Assembly (NCBI GenBank): GCA_030146615.1
Contig: JASLBL010000204.1
Span: forward strand, 1-15,994
DNA length: 15,994 bases
Direction: 5' to 3'
DNA from: Actinomycetes bacterium
GTDB lineage: Bacteria; Actinomycetota; CALGFH01
In this document: positions 14,595-15,994 of the stretch, piece by piece
Layout of the letters: each line of letters starts with the position of its first letter
How positions within the stretch are numbered: the stretch's first letter is position 1
Notes under the pieces: generated by a model
The model's database searches: none
The model's input: only the letters and a program-made list of their open reading frames with translations
What the model was told of the DNA's origin: nothing
Translations under genes and position numbers: made by a program

Positions 14595-15056
14595 TCAGGC
14601 CGACGCCGCCGGCCCGGCGGCCGACCTGGCCTCGAGCTGCATGCCGACCTGGCGCTTGAGCCGGCCCAGGATGGCCGAGATGCCGCGCAGGCGCAGGGGC
14701 GAGATCACCCGGTCGAGGCCGAGGGCGGTGTAGAAGCCGTTGGGCACGGCCAGGACCTCGGCCGCGGTGGCCCCGTTGAGGCCCTCGGACAGGATCCCGG
14801 CGAAGCCGCGGGTGGTCGGCGCCTCCGGCGGGGCGTCGAAGTGGATGGTCACCCGCTCGCCCTCCCCCAGCTCGGTGGCCAGGAAGAACGGCGTCTGGCA
14901 TTCCGGCACCTGCTCCATCGCGTCGCGGTGGCCGGCCAGGCGCTCGGGCAGGGGCGGCACCCGCCGCGAGTAGTCGAGCAGTGCCTCCAGGCGCAGCTCG
15001 GCCGGGAGGTCGCCGAACTCCTCGACGATCTCGGCGAGCCGGGCCGGCATGACCAT
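14595..15056 (-). CDS. sufE: SufE-like sulfur-acceptor protein
   Basis: A 153-residue cytoplasmic protein of the SufE/YgdK family, which accepts sulfane sulfur on a conserved Cys and passes it on, classically from SufS during Fe-S cluster assembly. The acceptor is Cys53 in VPECQTPFFLATEL, the family position (usually V-x-G/E-C-Q/x). Supporting segments are IVEEFGDLPAELRLEALLDYSR at the N-terminus (shown from residue 10) and RGFAGILSEGLNGATAAEVLAVP in the middle. The ATG at 15056 is three bases after the rhodanese stop, with AAGGCGG eleven bases upstream. An ATG at 15050 is possible. Adjacency to the rhodanese matches the mycobacterial sseA-Rv3284 arrangement, so the sulfur donor may be the rhodanese rather than a cysteine desulfurase. 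Confidence 0.9.
   Translation of the reverse strand: MVMPARLAEIVEEFGDLPAELRLEALLDYSRRVPPLPERLAGHRDAMEQVPECQTPFFLATELGEGERVTIHFDAPPEAPTTRGFAGILSEGLNGATAAEVLAVPNGFYTALGLDRVISPLRLRGISAILGRLKRQVGMQLEARSAAGPAASA
14605..14621 (+). terminator. GC hairpin just past the methyltransferase stop
   Basis: GCCGCCG (14605-14611) and CGGCGGC (14615-14621) form a perfect 7-bp stem with a 3-base loop, 16 bases after the methyltransferase stop and inside the last Ala/Gly/Pro codons of the convergent SufE gene. There is no T-run. It could end the plus-strand transcript as a hairpin-only terminator, or it may reflect Ala/Pro codon use. Confidence 0.3.
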
Positions 15057-15059
15057 GGG

Positions 15060-15983
15060 CTAGCCGACCGCCTTGAGCCGGGGGTCGGGGCCGGGCTCGC
15101 TGGAGCGCTCGATCGGCACCCGCACCGAGTTGCCCCACTCGACCCACGAGCCGTCGTAGTTGCGCACCCGCGGGTAGCCGAGCAGGTGGCTCAGCACGAA
15201 CCAGGTGTGGCTGGAGCGCTCGCCGATGCGGCAGTAGGCGACGATGTCGTCGTCGGCGGTCAGGCCGAGCTCGCCCTGGTAGATGGCCCGCAGCTCCTCG
15301 GCCGACTTGAAGGTGCCGTCCTCGTTGGCGGCCCGCTTCCAGGGCACGTTGGCCGCGCCGGGGATGTGACCGCCGCGCAGCGCCCCCTCCTGGGGGTAGT
15401 CGGGCATGGCCAGGAGCTCGCCCGAGTACTCGCCGGGCGAGCGCACGTCGACCAGCCGCCCGCCCCCGCGGACGTGCTCCAGGACCTGCTCGCGGAAGGC
15501 GCGGATGGTGGCGTCGTCCCGCTCCACCACCGGGTAGTCGGTGGTCGGGCGCTGGGGGACCTCGGTGGTCAGGGGGCGGCCCTCGGCCACCCAGGCCTGG
15601 CGGCCGCCGTCCAGCAGGCGCACGTCCCGGTGGCCGAACAGGGTCGACACCCAGAGGGCGTAGGCGGCCCACCAGTTGAAGTTGTCGCCGTAGAACACGA
15701 TCGTGGTGTCGCGGGAGATGCCCTTGGACGACATCAGCCGGGCGAAGCCCTCGCCGCTGACATAGTCCCGCTCGACGGGGTCGTTGAGGTCGAGGTGCCA
15801 GTCGATCTTGACCGCGCCCGGGATGTGCCCTGTCTCGTACAGCAGCACGTCCTCGTCGGACTCGGCCACGACCAGGTTGGGGTCGTCCAGGTGGTCGGCC
15901 AGCCAGGCCGTGGTCACCAGGCGCTCCGGGTGGGCGTATTCGCCGAGCTTGGGGGCCGGGTCGAGCTCCGCCGCAGTGGTCAC
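15060..15983 (-). CDS. sseA: Two-domain rhodanese (thiosulfate/3-mercaptopyruvate sulfurtransferase), SseA-type
   Basis: A 307-residue cytoplasmic sulfurtransferase that takes sulfane sulfur from thiosulfate or mercaptopyruvate onto a catalytic Cys. It has two tandem rhodanese domains. The N-terminal one (about 20-140) is inactive, with Asp100 in FYGDNFNWWAAYALW where a catalytic Cys would be. The C-terminal one (about 160-300) has the active loop CRIGERS at 251-257, followed by SHTWFVLSHLLGY and VRNYDGSWVEWGNSVRVPIE. This ending is typical of actinobacterial SseA/CysA2. The GTG start at 15983 has a perfect AAGGAGG at 15988-15994, right at the window edge, so any promoter lies outside. The SufE-like gene begins three bases after its stop, forming an evident sulfur-transfer pair. 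Confidence 0.94.
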   Translation of the reverse strand: MTTAAELDPAPKLGEYAHPERLVTTAWLADHLDDPNLVVAESDEDVLLYETGHIPGAVKIDWHLDLNDPVERDYVSGEGFARLMSSKGISRDTTIVFYGDNFNWWAAYALWVSTLFGHRDVRLLDGGRQAWVAEGRPLTTEVPQRPTTDYPVVERDDATIRAFREQVLEHVRGGGRLVDVRSPGEYSGELLAMPDYPQEGALRGGHIPGAANVPWKRAANEDGTFKSAEELRAIYQGELGLTADDDIVAYCRIGERSSHTWFVLSHLLGYPRVRNYDGSWVEWGNSVRVPIERSSEPGPDPRLKAVG

Positions 15984-15994
15984 GGGTCCTCCTT

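Overview
The window comes from a very GC-rich bacterium, almost certainly a member of the Actinomycetota. The GC content looks well above 70 percent, nearly every third codon position is G or C, GTG starts are common, and 4-base start/stop overlaps are frequent. Several genes are of typically actinobacterial type: the rhodanese plus SufE-like pair, an ArsR plus SRPBCC cassette, a TPR protein with a LuxR-type C-terminus, and a coiled-coil protein of unknown function. I cannot name a genus. No tRNA, rRNA, CRISPR array, insertion sequence or integrase was seen. The region reads as ordinary chromosome, tightly packed, with no gene-free stretch over about 135 bases. The first 26 bases hold no recognisable feature.

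Layout. At 27-1415 (minus strand) lie dUTPase (dut) and a downstream protein with hydrophobic helices, possibly EcsC-like. At 1548-3115 (plus) lie an Ala/Arg/Glu-rich coiled-coil protein and a GNAT acetyltransferase. At 3088-6580 (minus) is an operon of a magnesium-chelatase-like AAA+ ATPase and a large VWA-domain protein, linked by a 14-codon mini-ORF that overlaps both. Divergent from it, at 6671-8992 (plus), is an ArsR repressor / SRPBCC protein / MFS exporter operon with 4-base overlaps. The exporter reading frame is broken by an apparent one-base deletion near 7960. It meets a convergent 5'-3' exonuclease gene (8989-10029, minus) at a shared CTAG, where the two stop codons overlap inside a dyad.

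At 10112-13394 (plus) lie a TetR regulator, a PIG3-type quinone oxidoreductase and the TPR/LuxR regulator. After a 105-base gap with two inverted repeats comes a SAM methyltransferase (13500-14588, plus). The window closes with a minus-strand sulfur pair: a two-domain rhodanese (15983-15060) and a SufE-like protein (15056-14595).

How the genes work together. dut keeps dUTP low. The ATPase/VWA pair most likely forms a MoxR/Mg-chelatase-style remodelling complex whose client is unknown. The ArsR cassette looks like a self-regulated unit with an operator over its own leaderless start. The TetR-reductase-LuxR run looks like a redox or xenobiotic response operon. The rhodanese/SufE pair handles sulfane sulfur. 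I found no convincing new defence or mobile system. The most unusual items are the ATPase/VWA junction and Cys cluster, the split MFS gene, the shared-stop bidirectional hairpin, and several short palindromes at gene starts.
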